64,000 bases of DNA from Halopseudomonas bauzanensis (GCF_900114735.1 NZ_FOUA01000003.1:1-64000), one strand, 5' to 3'. Positions 41,658 to 53,346 are shown, counted from the stretch's first letter. The notes: a model not told the origin generated them from the letters alone. Made by a program: numbers and translations.

Positions 41658-41800
41658 ATATACCTCTGGCTGCACGCTACCAGCTGTTGGCTGCAAGCGC
41701 ATAGCTGTTCGCTTGCGGCGATATGTTCATGCCTGGCTGGACAGACGACAAACGGCCCTTTCGGACCGCTTGTCACTACCGCCTGGCGCTTGTCGCTGGA
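41658..41800. repeat. Degenerate short repeats in the infB-rbfA spacer
   Basis: This 143-bp spacer contains related short words on the minus strand: CGCAAGCGAACAGCTATG, CTTGCAGCCAACAGCTGG, and several GACAAGCG copies (GTGACAAGCGG, GCGACAAGCGC). It resembles the decayed AGCTTGCAGC-type repeats seen between Pseudomonas genes. No gene is called here. Confidence 0.4.
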
Positions 41801-44338
41801 TTACAGCGTCCGTGCGACCTGCACCCGCTCGAACACTTCGATGCGGTCACCGACACGCACGTCGTTGTAGTTCTTCACGCCGATGCCGCACTCCATGCCG
41901 TTACGCACTTCGCCGACGTCATCCTTGAAGCGACGCAGGGATTCCAGCTCACCCTCGTAGATGACCACGTCTTCACGCAGCACGCGAATCGGCCGGTTGC
42001 GGTACACGGTACCCTCGATGACCATACAACCGGCCACCGCGCCGAACTTCGGCGAACGGAACACATCGCGCACTTCGGCAACGCCCAGGATCTGCTCGCG
42101 GACATCGCTGCCCAGCATACCCGACAGGGCCTTCTTGACGTCTTCGATGATCTCGTAGATCACGCTGTAGTAGCGCAGATCCAGGCCTTCGCCTTCGATC
42201 ACCTTGCGCGCCGAGGCATCGGCACGGACGTTGAAGCCGAAGATCACCGCGTTCGAAGCCAGCGCCAGGTTGGCGTCGGTTTCGGTGATACCACCCACGC
42301 CACCGGAAACGATCTTGACCTGAACCTCGTCGTTGCCCAGCTCGTTGAGCGAGCTCTGCAGGGCTTCGAGCGAGCCGCGCACGTCGGCCTTGATGACGAT
42401 GTTGAGTGTCTTCTTCTCGCCCTGGCCCATGTTCTCGAACATGTTTTCCAGCTTCGCGGATTGCTGGCGAGCCAGTTTGATCTCGCGGAACTTGCCCTGA
42501 CGGAACAGTGCCACTTCGCGGGCCTTCTTCTCGTCGGCGACCACAGTCATCTCGTCGCCGGCTTCCGGCGTACCATCGAGACCCAGGATAGCGACCGGAA
42601 TGGACGGGCCGGCTTCCTTCACCATGTTGCCGTTCTCGTCGAGCATGGCGCGAACCCGGCCATGGTTGAGACCGGCCAGCACCACGTCGCCCTGACGCAG
42701 GGTACCGTTCTGCACGAGTACGGTGGCGATCGGGCCGCGGCCCTTGTCGAGGCGCGATTCGATGACCACACCACGTGCCGGAGCCGTGGGCTGGGCGGTG
42801 AGTTCGAGTACTTCAGCCTGCAACAGGACTGCTTCGAGCAGCTCGTCGATGCCAGTACCGACCTTGGCCGATACATGCACGAACTGGGTGTCACCACCCC
42901 ACTCTTCCGGAATGACATCACGCGCGGCCAGATCATTCTTGATACGGTCCGGATCAGCGTCTTCCTTGTCGATCTTGTTCACTGCCACAACCAGCGGAAC
43001 ACCGGCGGCCTTGGCATGCTGAACAGCTTCTTCGGTCTGCGGCATGACGCCGTCATCGGCCGCCACTACCAGGATGACGATATCCGTGGACTGGGCACCA
43101 CGGGCACGCATCGCGGTAAACGCAGCGTGACCGGGGGTATCCAGGAAGGTCACCATGCCACGGTCAGTCTGCACGTGGTAGGCACCGATATGCTGGGTGA
43201 TACCACCGGCTTCGCCGGAAGCCACCTTGGCACGACGGATATAGTCCAGCAGCGAGGTCTTGCCGTGGTCAACGTGACCCATGACGGTCACGACCGGCGC
43301 GCGGCTGACTTCTTCACCTTCGTGGTGCATGGCCATGACCAGACGATCTTCCAGGTCGCTTTCCTTGACCTGCTTGACCTTGTGGCCCATGTCTTCAGCC
43401 AGGATGGTGGCGGTGTCCTGATCCAGCACCTGGTTGATGGTCACCATGTTGCCGTTCTTGAACATGTACTTGATAACTTCGGCAGCCTTCACCGACATTT
43501 TCTGAGCCAGTTCGGCTACGGTGATGGTTTCACCAATTACCACTTCACGCACTATGGGTCCTGTCGGCTTCTCGAAGCCGTGCTGATTGCGTTTCTTCTG
43601 CGCCTTGAGCTTGCCGGCACCACCGCGACGACGCGACACTGCGTCCTCGTCATCGCCACCGCGTGGCGCACCACGTCCCTTGCCGGGACCGCCAGCGCGC
43701 TTGCGGCTGCGTTCGTCTTCCTCGGCGCGGGCCTTGCGACGCTGCTCGTCCTTCTTCTTCGCGGCCGCGGCCGGTGAAGGTGCAGCCTCGACATCGGCTT
43801 GAGCAACTGCGGCGGCCTGAGGGGCCTGGGGCGCCGCTACCGGCTCCGCTGCAGCCGGAGCTGCCGGAGTGTCCGGCTGGGCCTTGGCAGCCTCAGCTGC
43901 GGCAGCCTGACGGGCCGCTTCTTCAGCCTGCCGTGCCTGTTCTTCCTCAGCCTTGCGCTGGGCTTCCGCTTCCGCGGCTGCCTGACGCGCCTCTTCGGCA
44001 GCACGCAGCTCTTCCAGCTCGCGCTGACGCTCGGCTTCCACATCCACTTCGTCGCGCTTGACGTAGGTCCGCTTCTTGCGCACTTCCACGTTGACAGTCT
44101 TGCTGCCCGCCACTTTCAGAGTGCTTACGGTTTTACGCTTGAGGGTAATCTTGCGCGGCTCCGAGCTGGAGTCGCCATGGGTGCTCTTCAGGAAAGTCAG
44201 CAGGCGCTGCTTCTCGTCGTCCGATACCTGCTGCTCCGCACTGGTGTGCGACAACCCGGCTTCCTGCATCTGTTGCAACAGGCGCTCTACCGGCGTCCCT
44301 GTTACCTGAGCCAATTCTTTGACCGTCACTTCCGCCAT
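41801..44338 (-). CDS. infB: Translation initiation factor IF-2
   Basis: GTPase that brings initiator tRNA to the 30S subunit and promotes subunit joining. The 845-residue protein has the N-terminal IF2 domain ([24 protein letters not shown]), a long charged Ala/Glu-rich region, a second IF2-N unit, the G domain ([31 protein letters not shown]) and domains II-IV. It follows nusA after 60 nt containing an 8-bp hairpin (44359-44378). Confidence 0.97.
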   Translation of the reverse strand: MAEVTVKELAQVTGTPVERLLQQMQEAGLSHTSAEQQVSDDEKQRLLTFLKSTHGDSSSEPRKITLKRKTVSTLKVAGSKTVNVEVRKKRTYVKRDEVDVEAERQRELEELRAAEEARQAAAEAEAQRKAEEEQARQAEEAARQAAAAEAAKAQPDTPAAPAAAEPVAAPQAPQAAAVAQADVEAAPSPAAAAKKKDEQRRKARAEEDERSRKRAGGPGKGRGAPRGGDDEDAVSRRRGGAGKLKAQKKRNQHGFEKPTGPIVREVVIGETITVAELAQKMSVKAAEVIKYMFKNGNMVTINQVLDQDTATILAEDMGHKVKQVKESDLEDRLVMAMHHEGEEVSRAPVVTVMGHVDHGKTSLLDYIRRAKVASGEAGGITQHIGAYHVQTDRGMVTFLDTPGHAAFTAMRARGAQSTDIVILVVAADDGVMPQTEEAVQHAKAAGVPLVVAVNKIDKEDADPDRIKNDLAARDVIPEEWGGDTQFVHVSAKVGTGIDELLEAVLLQAEVLELTAQPTAPARGVVIESRLDKGRGPIATVLVQNGTLRQGDVVLAGLNHGRVRAMLDENGNMVKEAGPSIPVAILGLDGTPEAGDEMTVVADEKKAREVALFRQGKFREIKLARQQSAKLENMFENMGQGEKKTLNIVIKADVRGSLEALQSSLNELGNDEVQVKIVSGGVGGITETDANLALASNAVIFGFNVRADASARKVIEGEGLDLRYYSVIYEIIEDVKKALSGMLGSDVREQILGVAEVRDVFRSPKFGAVAGCMVIEGTVYRNRPIRVLREDVVIYEGELESLRRFKDDVGEVRNGMECGIGVKNYNDVRVGDRIEVFERVQVARTL

Positions 44339-44398
44339 TCACTTTCTCCTCAGTCGGTACCCTGCATCGCTGCAGGGTGATACTGCCAGCCGACCGGT

Positions 44399-45880
44399 TT
44401 ATTCAAACCAGGGCGCCCGAGCTGCCATGATCAAGGCGCCGGCACGGGCTTCGTCGATTCCATCAATGTTCAGCAGGTCGTCCACGGACTGTTCGGCCAG
44501 GTCTTCCATGCTGATGATACCTTGGGCCGCCAGCTGGAATGCCAGGGCGCGATCCATGCCCTCCATGTTCAGCAGATCATCCGCAGGCTGAGCTTCGTCC
44601 AGTTTTTCCTCGTTGGCGATCGCCTTCGTCAGCAGGCGATCCTTGGCCCGGGACCGCAGTTCATTGACGATATCCTCGTCAAAACCATCAATCTCCAGCA
44701 TTTCTTCCATGGGCACGTAGGCAATCTCCTCCAGCGAGGTGAAACCTTCGTCGACCAGAATCTGAGCCAGCTCCTCATCCACATCCAGCTCTTCGAGGAA
44801 GTTGCGCAGCACGTCACCGGTTTCGGCTTCCTGCTTGGCGCGGATGTCGTCCTCGGTCATGACATTGAGCGTCCAGCCAGTCAGCTGACTGGCCAACCGA
44901 ACGTTCTGGCCGCTACGGCCGATTGCCTGGGCGAGGTTGTCCTCGGCCACGGCGATATCGATGGCGTGGGTGTCCTCATCCAGAATGATCGAGGCCACTT
45001 CGGCTGGCGCCATGGCGTTGATCACGAACTGAGCCAGGTTGTCGTCCCACAGCACGATGTCGACGCGCTCACCGCCCAGTTCACCGGATACGGCCTGGAC
45101 TCGCGAACCGCGCATGCCGATACAGGCGCCTTGCGGATCGATACGCTTGTCTTTCGAGCGCACCGCAATCTTGGCACGGGAGCCCGGATCACGGGCCGCA
45201 CCCATCACCTCGATCAGTTCCTCGGCGATCTCTGGAACTTCGATGCGGAACAGCTCGATGATCATTTCCGGGCAGCTGCGCGACAGCACCAGCTGCGGGC
45301 CGCGATTTTCGGTGCGGATATCCTTGAGCAAGGCGCGGATGCGCGTTCCGGTACGGAACGTTTCACGCGGAATCATTTCCTCGCGCGGCAACACCGCCTC
45401 GGCATTGTTGCCCAGGTCAACGATGACGCTGTCACGGGTGACCTTTTTCACGGTGCCGCTGATGATTTCGCCCAGACGGTCGCGATACGCGTCCACCACC
45501 TGGGCACGTTCGGCTTCGCGAACCTTCTGGACAATAACCTGCTTGGCGATCTGCGCGGCGATACGACCGAACTCGACCGACTCGATCTTCTCCTCGACCA
45601 CGTCACCCTCGTTCAGGGCCGGATCGCGGGCGTGGGCCTGATCCAGGGCCAGCTGCATGCCTGGCTCTTCGAAGTTGTCGTCGACCACCACAGTCCAGCG
45701 GCGGAAGGTGTCATAGTTGCCCGTCTGGCGATTAATCGCCACCCGCACATCCACCTCGTCTTCATAGCGCTTTTTCGTGGCCGTTGCCAAGGCCATCTCC
45801 AGCGCCTCGAAAATGACTCCGGGCGGCACGCCCTTCTCATTGGAAACGGATTCCACAACCAGCAGCACTTCTTTGCTCAT
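44399..45880 (-). CDS. nusA: Transcription termination/antitermination factor NusA
   Basis: Binds RNA polymerase and modulates pausing, termination and antitermination. The 493-residue protein has the N-terminal polymerase-binding domain ([26 protein letters not shown]), S1 ([21 protein letters not shown]), two KH domains ([19 protein letters not shown]) and two C-terminal acidic repeats ([15 protein letters not shown] and [14 protein letters not shown]). The acidic repeats are typical of gammaproteobacterial NusA. Confidence 0.97.
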   Translation of the reverse strand: MSKEVLLVVESVSNEKGVPPGVIFEALEMALATATKKRYEDEVDVRVAINRQTGNYDTFRRWTVVVDDNFEEPGMQLALDQAHARDPALNEGDVVEEKIESVEFGRIAAQIAKQVIVQKVREAERAQVVDAYRDRLGEIISGTVKKVTRDSVIVDLGNNAEAVLPREEMIPRETFRTGTRIRALLKDIRTENRGPQLVLSRSCPEMIIELFRIEVPEIAEELIEVMGAARDPGSRAKIAVRSKDKRIDPQGACIGMRGSRVQAVSGELGGERVDIVLWDDNLAQFVINAMAPAEVASIILDEDTHAIDIAVAEDNLAQAIGRSGQNVRLASQLTGWTLNVMTEDDIRAKQEAETGDVLRNFLEELDVDEELAQILVDEGFTSLEEIAYVPMEEMLEIDGFDEDIVNELRSRAKDRLLTKAIANEEKLDEAQPADDLLNMEGMDRALAFQLAAQGIISMEDLAEQSVDDLLNIDGIDEARAGALIMAARAPWFE

Positions 45881-45932
45881 CGTATGCCTCGCCTAACGCC
45901 GTCCATTGGGGCCACTGGAGCCCGAAAAATGC

Positions 45933-46394
45933 TCAAAACCGCGGGATGATGTTACTTTTATCGATGCTATCGATGGGCAGCAGGTACTCGTGGTCTTCCA
46001 CCTGCAGCACAACCTCATCACCTTCCACACCGCGGATGACACCTTGAAAATTCCGCCGGCCTTCATAGGGCACGCGCAACCTGATCTTGGCCTGCTCGCC
46101 GACATAGGCGGCGAACTGCTCAAGCGTGAACAGGGGTCGGTCCATTCCCGGAGAAGACACTTCCAGCGTGTAATCACCACTGATAGGGTCTTCCACGTCC
46201 AGCACCGCACTGGCTTGCCGGCTGATCGTCGCACAGGCTTCCACGCTAACGCCATCGGGATGATCGATATAGACGCGCAGCAGGCTATGACGCCCCTGCG
46301 ACAAAAACTCGATCCCCCAACAACGATAGCCCAGAGCTTCGACAATCGGGACCAACAGGCTCTCCAATTCGGTAACTTTGCCGGACAATTTCAC
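45933..46394 (-). CDS. rimP: Ribosome maturation factor RimP
   Basis: 30S maturation factor acting with S12. The 153-residue protein has [23 protein letters not shown], the [15 protein letters not shown] and [14 protein letters not shown] motifs and a C-terminal SH3-like domain. First protein gene of the rimP-nusA-infB-rbfA-truB operon, downstream of the initiator tRNA and its terminators. Confidence 0.96.
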   Translation of the reverse strand: MKLSGKVTELESLLVPIVEALGYRCWGIEFLSQGRHSLLRVYIDHPDGVSVEACATISRQASAVLDVEDPISGDYTLEVSSPGMDRPLFTLEQFAAYVGEQAKIRLRVPYEGRRNFQGVIRGVEGDEVVLQVEDHEYLLPIDSIDKSNIIPRF

Positions 46395-46412
46395 CGCCTA
46401 TCTTTGATGAAT

Positions 46413-46434
46413 AAAAAATGGGCCTTAAGCCCAT
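46413..46434 (-). terminator. Terminator/attenuator before rimP
   Basis: ATGGGC/GCCCAT pair with a 5-nt loop; on the minus strand a run of Ts follows. It lies between the initiator tRNA and rimP, so read-through is needed for the operon unless a promoter lies between. Confidence 0.75.
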
Positions 46435-46473
46435 CCTTGGTTCCGGCCACTTCAGATGAAGTCCGGAGTTAAC

Positions 46474-46494
46474 AAAAAGCCCCTGAAAAGGGGC
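46474..46494 (-). terminator. Terminator of the initiator tRNA gene
   Basis: GCCCC/GGGGC (46479-46483, 46490-46494) around a 6-nt loop, followed on the minus strand by five Ts. It lies about 8 nt after the tRNA 3' end. Confidence 0.75.
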
Positions 46495-46501
46495 CTTTGA
46501 C

Positions 46502-46578
<77 letters not shown>

Positions 46579-46595
46579 TCGAATCTAGGGCATGA

Positions 46596-46624
46596 ATTAT
46601 ACGCGCGGCCATCAAACAAGACAA
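46596..46624 (-). promoter_or_regulatory. Promoter of the initiator tRNA gene
   Basis: On the minus strand: TTGTCT (46624-46619), exactly 17 nt, TATAAT (46601-46596). The start would fall about 10 nt before the tRNA. A GC-rich discriminator follows the -10, as expected for stringently controlled tRNA genes. Confidence 0.82.
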
Positions 46625-46642
46625 CCTGGCATATTGTGCCCG

Positions 46643-46674
46643 AAAAAAACAAGGGCCTGCGTGCTGCAGGCCCT
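46643..46674 (-). terminator. Terminator after tRNA-Leu
   Basis: A perfect 9-bp stem AGGGCCTGC/GCAGGCCCT with 5-nt loop; on the minus strand TTG and seven Ts follow. It ends the transcript carrying secG and tRNA-Leu. Confidence 0.92.
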
Positions 46675-46681
46675 GTTTGAA

Positions 46682-46766
46682 TGGTGCGGAAGATGGGACT
46701 CGAACCCATACACCCTAAGGCACTACCCCCTCAAGATAGCGTGTCTACCAATTCCACCACTTCCGC
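46682..46766 (-). tRNA. tRNA-Leu (GAG)
   Basis: An 85-nt class II tRNA with a long variable arm and encoded CCA. The anticodon loop TTGAGGG gives anticodon GAG. It begins 12 nt after the secG stop with no visible promoter, so it is probably cut out of the tpiA-secG transcript, as for the secG-leuU pair in E. coli. Confidence 0.95.
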
Positions 46767-46778
46767 AAAACTGTTGGC

Positions 46779-47153
46779 TTACTCTACGACAGGAACATCA
46801 TCTGCCGCAGGAGCCTGAGGGACCTGCTCTTCAAGCACAGGAACATCTTCACTGATCGGTGCCACCGGCACGCTTTCCAGGACCGGAGCAGGCAGACCTG
46901 CATCACGAATCTCGGTCGCCTTGTGACTGGCATAGAAAGCCAGGCCCAAGGAGGTCAGAAAGAATACAGTGGCCAGCACAGCTGTCAAGCGGCTGAGGAA
47001 AGTTGCCGAACCCTGGCTGCCGAAAACCGTACCGGACGCACCGGAACCGAAGGACGCGCCCGTCTCCGCACCCTTGCCTTGCTGGATCAGAATCAATCCA
47101 ACCAAGCCTATGGCGACCAGGAGATGTACTACCACAACTACGGTTTCAATCAT
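46779..47153 (-). CDS. secG: Protein translocase subunit SecG
   Basis: Small integral subunit of the SecYEG channel. The 124-residue protein has two TM helices (about 3-22 and 54-73) with the conserved loop QQGKGAETGASFGSGASGTVFGS between. A long acidic, Pro/Val-rich tail follows (about 85-124, with repeated VPV and EDVP words). It overlaps the tpiA stop by 4 nt (ATGA). Confidence 0.95.
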   Translation of the reverse strand: MIETVVVVVHLLVAIGLVGLILIQQGKGAETGASFGSGASGTVFGSQGSATFLSRLTAVLATVFFLTSLGLAFYASHKATEIRDAGLPAPVLESVPVAPISEDVPVLEEQVPQAPAADDVPVVE

Positions 47154-47911
47154 TGAGCTTGTCCCGCGGCACGAGCGATCGCACCAAATTCATTCGCATT
47201 GAGAGAGGCTCCACCCACCAGCCCCCCATCGATATCCGGCATCTCGAACAGCGCATGCGCATTCTCCGCCTTGACGCTGCCGCCATAGACGATCTGCACA
47301 CATTGAGCCTGTTCATCATCCAGTACGGCCAGTCGTGCGCGAATCATCGCATGCACGTCCTGGGCCTGCTCCGGCGTAGCTGTCAAACCGGTGCCAATGG
47401 CCCAAACCGGCTCGTAAGCCACTACACCCTGGGCCAGACCACCAACACCAAAGGTATCCAGCACGGCCTGCAACTGCCGACCAACCACATCCGCCGTTTC
47501 ACCCGAGTCATACTGCTCGCGCGTCTCACCGACACAGAGAATGGGGCGAAGACCGCAAGCCAGCGCCGCGGCAAACTTGCGACAGACAACCTCGTCGGTC
47601 TCACCGAACAGGCTACGCCGCTCGGAATGCCCCACGAGTACAAATTCACAACCCACATCACGCAACTGAGCTGGAGAAATCTCGCCAGTCAACGCCCCGG
47701 ACTCAGCCTGGAACGCACAACTCTGACCGGCCAACCGCAGCGGCGAACCCTCAAGGGCTTCGCGGCACTGCTGGACATATAACGCCGGCGGCGCAATCAA
47801 CAGGTCGACTTCGTCCGGCCAATGCTGCTCATTCAATCCGATCAGCAACTCATCAACGGACTGCCGAGTACCGTACATTTTCCAATTTCCGGCGACCAGC
47901 GGACGACGCAT
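47150..47911 (-). CDS. tpiA: Triosephosphate isomerase
   Basis: Interconverts dihydroxyacetone phosphate and glyceraldehyde-3-phosphate. The 253-residue TIM barrel has AGNWKMYG, catalytic His in LVGHSERRS, catalytic Glu in AYEPVWAIGTG, and the phosphate loop YGGSVKAENA. GAGAGGT precedes the ATG. It lies 66 nt after glmM and is coupled to secG. Confidence 0.97.
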   Translation of the reverse strand: MRRPLVAGNWKMYGTRQSVDELLIGLNEQHWPDEVDLLIAPPALYVQQCREALEGSPLRLAGQSCAFQAESGALTGEISPAQLRDVGCEFVLVGHSERRSLFGETDEVVCRKFAAALACGLRPILCVGETREQYDSGETADVVGRQLQAVLDTFGVGGLAQGVVAYEPVWAIGTGLTATPEQAQDVHAMIRARLAVLDDEQAQCVQIVYGGSVKAENAHALFEMPDIDGGLVGGASLNANEFGAIARAAGQAQ

Positions 47912-47977
47912 GCCTAACCTCTCAGCTCAAGCGGGCGCCAATGTTAACCAAGTTGCCCAACCGACACAACCGCCTTT

Positions 47978-49324
47978 TCAGTCCGTACCGAACATTTTTT
48001 GCACCTGTGCCGCCAGCGCTTCAGCTTCCTTCACAACCTGTTCTGCATCCTGCCCTTCAACCATCACCCGGATCACCGGCTCGGTACCGGAAAGGCGCAG
48101 CAGCACGCGGCCGGTATCACCCAGCCGCGCCTCGGCTTCAGCGACGGCAGATTGCAGCGCTGGCGCTTCCAGGGGCGAGCTGCCATTACTCTGGTAACGC
48201 ACATTGATCAGTTTTTGTGGGCACTTGCTCATACCCTCACAAGCTTGCGCCAGGGTCTTGCCCGACATGCGCAACGCGCGCAGCACCTGCAGCGCGGCAA
48301 TGATGCCATCGCCGGTGGTGGTGTGCCGCAGGCAAACGAGATGCCCCGAGGACTCGCCACCCAGATACCAGCCGCGCTGCTGCAGCTCGGCCATGACGTA
48401 GCGATCACCCACCTTGGCACGGACGAAGGGAATATCACGCTCGCGCAATGCCAGCTCCAGCCCCAGGTTGGTCATCAAGGTACCGGCCACGCCGCCTTCC
48501 AACAGGCCACGCTCGTACAGATCCAGCGTCATGATGTACAACAGCTCGTCACCGTCGACCGGGTTGCCCTGTGCGTCGACCATCATCACCCGGTCGCCGT
48601 CGCCATCAAAGGCGATGCCCAGATCAGCCTGACGCTCAACCACCGCCTGACTCAGCGCCGCCAGATCGGTAGAGCCGACGCCAGCGTTGATATTCAGCCC
48701 GTCCGGCGTCACGCCTACCAGGCTGACGTCCGCACCCAGCTCGGCGAATACGCTGGGCGCGACCTTGTAGGTTGCGCCGTTGGCGCAATCCAGCACGATC
48801 TTCAGCCCCTTGAAGCTGGTGCTCGTCGGCACGCTGCTTTTGCAGAATTCAATATAGCGACCCGAGGCATCCTCAACCCGCGCCACTTTGCCCAATTCGC
48901 CGGACTCAACCACCTGCATGGGGGTATCCACCAACCGCTCGATCTCATGCTCCAACGTGTCGGGCAGTTTGGTGCCCTGAGCAGAGAAGAACTTGATGCC
49001 ATTATCGAAATAGGGATTGTGCGAGGCGCTGATGACGATACCGGCATCCGCCTGGAAGGTTCGCGTGAGATACGCAATGGCCGGAGTGGGCATGGGACCC
49101 AGCAGGCGCACCTTGGCGCCAGCGGCAGACAACCCGGCCTCCAGCGCTGACTCGAACATGTACCCGGAGATGCGGGTGTCCTTGCCGATCACCACGCTAC
49201 ACTGGCCGTTATGCTTGAAGGCCATGCCGGTTGCCCAGCCCAGCTTGAGCATGAATTCGGGGGTGATCGGGTGAGTGCCAACGTGACCGCGAATGCCGTC
49301 GGTGCCGAAGTAGCGCTTTTCCAT
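47978..49324 (-). CDS. glmM: Phosphoglucosamine mutase
   Basis: Converts glucosamine-6-phosphate to glucosamine-1-phosphate for peptidoglycan and LPS. The 448-residue phosphohexomutase has FGTDGIRG at the N-terminus, the phosphoserine loop ISASHNP (Ser101), the metal loop DGDGDR and the sugar-binding GGESSGH. The C-terminal phosphate-binding loop ([11 protein letters not shown]) is intact. It is in the conserved ftsH-folP-glmM order. Confidence 0.97.
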   Translation of the reverse strand: MEKRYFGTDGIRGHVGTHPITPEFMLKLGWATGMAFKHNGQCSVVIGKDTRISGYMFESALEAGLSAAGAKVRLLGPMPTPAIAYLTRTFQADAGIVISASHNPYFDNGIKFFSAQGTKLPDTLEHEIERLVDTPMQVVESGELGKVARVEDASGRYIEFCKSSVPTSTSFKGLKIVLDCANGATYKVAPSVFAELGADVSLVGVTPDGLNINAGVGSTDLAALSQAVVERQADLGIAFDGDGDRVMMVDAQGNPVDGDELLYIMTLDLYERGLLEGGVAGTLMTNLGLELALRERDIPFVRAKVGDRYVMAELQQRGWYLGGESSGHLVCLRHTTTGDGIIAALQVLRALRMSGKTLAQACEGMSKCPQKLINVRYQSNGSSPLEAPALQSAVAEAEARLGDTGRVLLRLSGTEPVIRVMVEGQDAEQVVKEAEALAAQVQKMFGTD

Positions 49325-49341
49325 GTAGGGGTATCCTGAAA

Positions 49342-50205
49342 TTAGATCGCCGAAATTCCTGCGGCAACGACCGCGTCCACCATACGTACCACGTCGGCGG
49401 TTTCCGCCACATCATGTACACGGATGATACGCGCGCCCTTGGCCACCGCCAATGCTGCCAGCGCCAGGCTGCCAGACAGGCGCTGATCGACTGGCCGATT
49501 CAACGCCTGACCAATCATGCTCTTGCGCGATACGCCGATCAGAATCGGCAGATCCAACGGTCGCAGACGCTCCATGCGGGCAAACAGCTCAAGGTTGTGC
49601 TGCAGGGTCTTGCCAAAACCAAAACCGGGATCAAGCACCAGTTTGCTGCGCTCAATACCCGCTTCCAGGCACGCTTGGACCCGCGCTTCGAGAAAAGAGT
49701 TCACCTGCTCCAGCACTGATTCGTACGCCGGCGCCTGTTGCATACTCTGGGGCTCACCCTGCATATGCATCAGACAGACCGCCAATCCCGAGTCCACCGC
49801 TGCCTGCATGGCACCGGGACGCGTCAGCGCACGGATATCATTGATCAGCCCGGCACCCGCCGCCGCCGAACCACTGATAACCTCTGGAGTACTGGTATCG
49901 ACGGAGACCACCGTATCGAAGCGCGCCTTCACCGCTTCGACCATTGGCACCACCCGATCAAGCTCTTCCTGAACACCGACCAGCGCGGCCCCGGGGCGGG
50001 TTGATTCGCCACCGATATCGATCAGCGTCGCCCCTGCGGCCAGCATTTGCTCCACTCGAGCCAATGCCGCATCGCGGTCGTTGTAGCGACCACCGTCGGA
50101 AAAGGAGTCTGGGGTGATATTGAGAATACCCATGACATGGGTACAGGAAAGGTCGAGCACCCGGTCGCCACATGGCAACCGGGTGTTATTACGTGCTTCC
50201 GTCAT
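49342..50205 (-). CDS. folP: Dihydropteroate synthase
   Basis: Joins the pterin pyrophosphate made by FolK to p-aminobenzoate; target of sulfonamides. The 287-residue TIM barrel has [41 protein letters not shown]-like [12 protein letters not shown] and RVHDVAE. Start MTEARNNTR is placed 7 nt after the ftsH stop; the longer frame overlaps ftsH and is rejected. The Shine-Dalgarno is weak. Confidence 0.95.
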   Translation of the reverse strand: MTEARNNTRLPCGDRVLDLSCTHVMGILNITPDSFSDGGRYNDRDAALARVEQMLAAGATLIDIGGESTRPGAALVGVQEELDRVVPMVEAVKARFDTVVSVDTSTPEVISGSAAAGAGLINDIRALTRPGAMQAAVDSGLAVCLMHMQGEPQSMQQAPAYESVLEQVNSFLEARVQACLEAGIERSKLVLDPGFGFGKTLQHNLELFARMERLRPLDLPILIGVSRKSMIGQALNRPVDQRLSGSLALAALAVAKGARIIRVHDVAETADVVRMVDAVVAAGISAI

Positions 50206-50212
50206 GCTGGTC

Positions 50213-52159
50213 TCAGTGTTCGCCTGCCGGTCCGCCGATGATGCCATCGTCACGGGGCGCATCCTGCGGGTCGGGCGAAGCATCCGGATCGGATGCTGCC
50301 GCGCCGGGGCCACGACGATCATCGTCAGTCCAACCCTTGGGCTCACGGGCAGGCTTGCCGAGCATGATGTCGTTGATCTGCTCGACATCGATGGTTTCGT
50401 ACTTCATCAGCGCTTCGGCCATCAGATCCAGCTTGTCACGATTCTCTTCCAGCAGGCGCTTGGCGGTGGCATAGCAGCCATCGATGATGCTGCGTACTTC
50501 TTCATCGATCAGCCGTGCGGTTTCACCGGAAACGTTGGTGTGCTGGCTACCGGCACTGCGGCCCAGGAACACTTCACCCTCTTCCTCGGCATACATCAGC
50601 GGACCGAGCTTCTCGGACAAGCCCCACTTGGTCACCATGTTCCGCGCCAACTGGGTGGCGCGCATGATGTCATTGGAGGCGCCAGTGGTCACACCATCGA
50701 AACCCAGGGTCATTTCCTCGGCGATACGACCACCAAACAGCGAGCAGATCTGACTGGTCAGGGCGCGCTTGGACAGACTGTAGCGATCCTCCTCCGGCAG
50801 GAACATGGTCACGCCCAGAGCGCGGCCGCGGGGGATGATCGATACCTTGTAGACCGGATCGTGCTCGGGCACCAGACGACCAACGATGGCGTGGCCGGAT
50901 TCGTGGTAGGCAGTGTTGAGCTTTTCCTTGTCGGACATGACCATGGATTTGCGCTCGGCGCCCATCATGATCTTGTCCTTGGCCATCTCGAATTCGTTCA
51001 TCTCGACCAAGCGCTTGCCGGCGCGGGCGGCGAACAAGGACGCCTCATTCACCAGGTTGGCCAGGTCGGCGCCGGAGAAGCCGGGCGTACCACGGGCGAT
51101 GGCAGAAGGCACCACATCATCACCCAGCGGGACCTTGCGCATGTGTACCTTGAGGATCTGCTCGCGACCACGGATATCCGGCAGGCCAACGACCACCTGA
51201 CGGTCGAAGCGGCCCGGGCGCAGCAGCGCCGGGTCGAGCACGTCCGGACGGTTGGTCGCGGCAACCACGATAATACCGTCGTTGGCTTCGAAGCCGTCCA
51301 TCTCCACCAGCAATTGGTTCAGGGTCTGCTCGCGCTCGTCATGACCGCCGCCCAGGCCTGCGCCACGATGACGGCCCACCGCATCGATCTCGTCGATGAA
51401 GATGATGCAGGGCGCATGCTTCTTGGCCTGCTCGAACATGTCGCGCACCCGGCTGGCGCCGACACCGACGAACATTTCCACGAAGTCGGAGCCGGAGATA
51501 GTGAAGAACGGCACCTTGGCCTCGCCGGCAACCGCCTTGGCCAGCAATGTCTTACCGGTACCGGGCTGACCGACCATCAGTACGCCGCGCGGGATATGCC
51601 CACCCAGACGCTGGAACTTGCCCGGGTCGCGCAGGAATTCAACCAGTTCGCCGACTTCTTCCTTGGCCTCGTCGCAACCGGCGACATCAGCAAAGGTGGT
51701 CTTGACCTGATCTTCGGACAGCATGCGCGCCTTGCTCTTGCCGAAGCTCATCGGCCCGCCGCGGCCACCGCCACCGCCCTGCATCTGACGCATGAAGAAC
51801 ATGAAGATGGCAATGATGATCAGGATCGGGAAGCTGGCAATCAACAGCTGAGTCCAGATGCTCTGGCGCTCCGGCTGCTTGCCTTCAACCACCACATCAT
51901 TTTCCAGCAGGTCGCCGATCAGGCCGTTGTCCTGGATCGCCGGGCGTACGGTCTTGAATACTTCACCATCCCGGCGCTTACCGGTAATCACGAAGCCATC
52001 CACGGTGACGCGCTCAACCTGGCGATCATTCACCAGCTCGAGGAATTCGGTGTAATTCAGTGCTCGCGGTTCGGTAGGACTGCTGAAATTATTCATCACA
52101 GTCACCAGCACTGCAGCGATGATCAACCACAGAATGAGGTTTTTCGCCATATCGTTCAA
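50213..52159 (-). CDS. ftsH: ATP-dependent zinc metalloprotease FtsH
   Basis: Membrane-anchored AAA+ protease that degrades damaged membrane proteins and regulators such as LpxC. TM helices at about 7-23 and 103-123 flank a periplasmic domain; Walker A GQPGTGKT (197-204), Walker B IIFIDEID, second region of homology [18 protein letters not shown], zinc site HESGH (419-423). A TTG at 52159 has GAGG 8 nt upstream and gives 648 residues; the ATG at 52150 is the alternative. The Pro/Asp-rich tail is variable. Confidence 0.96.
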   Translation of the reverse strand: MNDMAKNLILWLIIAAVLVTVMNNFSSPTEPRALNYTEFLELVNDRQVERVTVDGFVITGKRRDGEVFKTVRPAIQDNGLIGDLLENDVVVEGKQPERQSIWTQLLIASFPILIIIAIFMFFMRQMQGGGGGRGGPMSFGKSKARMLSEDQVKTTFADVAGCDEAKEEVGELVEFLRDPGKFQRLGGHIPRGVLMVGQPGTGKTLLAKAVAGEAKVPFFTISGSDFVEMFVGVGASRVRDMFEQAKKHAPCIIFIDEIDAVGRHRGAGLGGGHDEREQTLNQLLVEMDGFEANDGIIVVAATNRPDVLDPALLRPGRFDRQVVVGLPDIRGREQILKVHMRKVPLGDDVVPSAIARGTPGFSGADLANLVNEASLFAARAGKRLVEMNEFEMAKDKIMMGAERKSMVMSDKEKLNTAYHESGHAIVGRLVPEHDPVYKVSIIPRGRALGVTMFLPEEDRYSLSKRALTSQICSLFGGRIAEEMTLGFDGVTTGASNDIMRATQLARNMVTKWGLSEKLGPLMYAEEEGEVFLGRSAGSQHTNVSGETARLIDEEVRSIIDGCYATAKRLLEENRDKLDLMAEALMKYETIDVEQINDIMLGKPAREPKGWTDDDRRGPGAAASDPDASPDPQDAPRDDGIIGGPAGEH

Positions 52160-52297
52160 ATTGCTATCCTCTTGCCCGCCAACAGGTGGTCCGGGCCTGG
52201 CTGTATTCGTCTGTTTATCCGGCCTGCCTACCTTACACCAGAATCCGGCGCGGCGGCAGTTATGCCAGTGTAACGCCCTGTGTCGCCGGCTCCGCCG

Positions 52298-52918
52298 TCA
52301 GCCCTTGAAGCCCCGCGCCAGCAGGTAGGTCTCCCGCGACCTGTCCCTCGACGCTCCCGGCTTGCGCGTCACCATCTTGTCGAAACGGCTACGCATGTCC
52401 TTGAAGTATTCGTCGAATCCTTCGCCATGAAACACCTTGATCAGAAAATCGCCGCCCGGACGCAGTACCCGCGTGGCCATGTCCAGCGCCAGCTCGCACA
52501 AATACATGGCGCGCGGCTGATCAACAGCGGGCGTACCACTCATATTGGGGGCCATATCGGAAATAACAAGATCAACCTGTCCGTCACCGATGGCCGCCAG
52601 GATCGCTTCGAATACCGCGTCCTCGGTAAAGTCGCCCTGGATGAAGTTCACATCCGGAATGCTGTCCATCGGCAGGATGTCGGAGGCAATGATCCGGCCT
52701 TTCTCGCCGATCACCCGGCTGACCACCTGCGACCACCCGCCCGGGGCGGAGCCGAGATCCAGTACGGTCATGCCGGGTCGCAGCAGACGATCCTTTTCCT
52801 GGATTTCCAGTAGTTTGTAACTGGCACGGGAACGGTAGCCGTCCTTCTGCGCCAGTTTGACATAGGGGTCATCAAAATGTTCTTTCAGCCAACCTTTGCT
52901 GGTCTTTGATCTTGCCAC
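52298..52918 (-). CDS. rlmE: 23S rRNA (uridine-2552-2'-O)-methyltransferase
   Basis: Methylates U2552 in the ribosomal A-loop; the FtsJ/RrmJ family. The 206-residue protein (from a GTG, read as [10 protein letters not shown]) has the SAM motif [25 protein letters not shown] and the Lys-Asp-Lys-Glu tetrad regions (KVFHGEGF). GAGGTATTCC precedes the GTG. It is upstream of ftsH and divergent from yhbY. Confidence 0.95.
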   Translation of the reverse strand: MARSKTSKGWLKEHFDDPYVKLAQKDGYRSRASYKLLEIQEKDRLLRPGMTVLDLGSAPGGWSQVVSRVIGEKGRIIASDILPMDSIPDVNFIQGDFTEDAVFEAILAAIGDGQVDLVISDMAPNMSGTPAVDQPRAMYLCELALDMATRVLRPGGDFLIKVFHGEGFDEYFKDMRSRFDKMVTRKPGASRDRSRETYLLARGFKG

Positions 52919-53006
52919 GGAATACCTCATGCAGCGGATCGCGCCGCCGGTTATACTAGTTTCCTTTCTCGACATTCATCGAATACAGGAACTCACACGG
53001 ATCATT

Positions 53007-53321
53007 ATGGCGCTCAGCTCTGAACAGAAGAAAGCCTACAAACGCATTGGCCACCATCTCAAGCCGGTGGTAATAGTCAGCGAGCAGGGTGCCAGCGAAG
53101 GTGTGCTGGCGGAACTCGATCGCGCCCTGAATGATCACGAGCTGATCAAGATTCGCATCACCGTCGGTGATCGCGACACCAAGCAGGCACTGATCGACGA
53201 GCTGTGTCAGGCCAGTGGCGCAGAATTGGTTCAGGTCATCGGCAAGATGGTCATCCTGTTGCGTCGCAACAAGAAAGCCAACCCCAATCTGTCGAACCTG
53301 GCCCGCTTCAAGGACTTCTGA
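53007..53321 (+). CDS. yhbY: YhbY family RNA-binding (CRM domain) protein
   Basis: A 104-residue single CRM-domain protein that associates with pre-50S ribosomes. Motifs: MALSSEQKKAYKRIGHHLKPVV and the GxxG-bearing LVQVIGKMVILLRRNKK. The start lacks a strong Shine-Dalgarno. It is divergent from rlmE, the normal arrangement in Pseudomonas and E. coli. Confidence 0.93.
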   Translation: MALSSEQKKAYKRIGHHLKPVVIVSEQGASEGVLAELDRALNDHELIKIRITVGDRDTKQALIDELCQASGAELVQVIGKMVILLRRNKKANPNLSNLARFKDF

Positions 53322-53346
53322 CGTCCTGCCAGCCCTGACCGGGATT

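Noticed and set aside
41723-43777. A 684-codon plus-strand frame opposite infB
   Set aside because: Shadow of infB; composition is typical of antisense translation.
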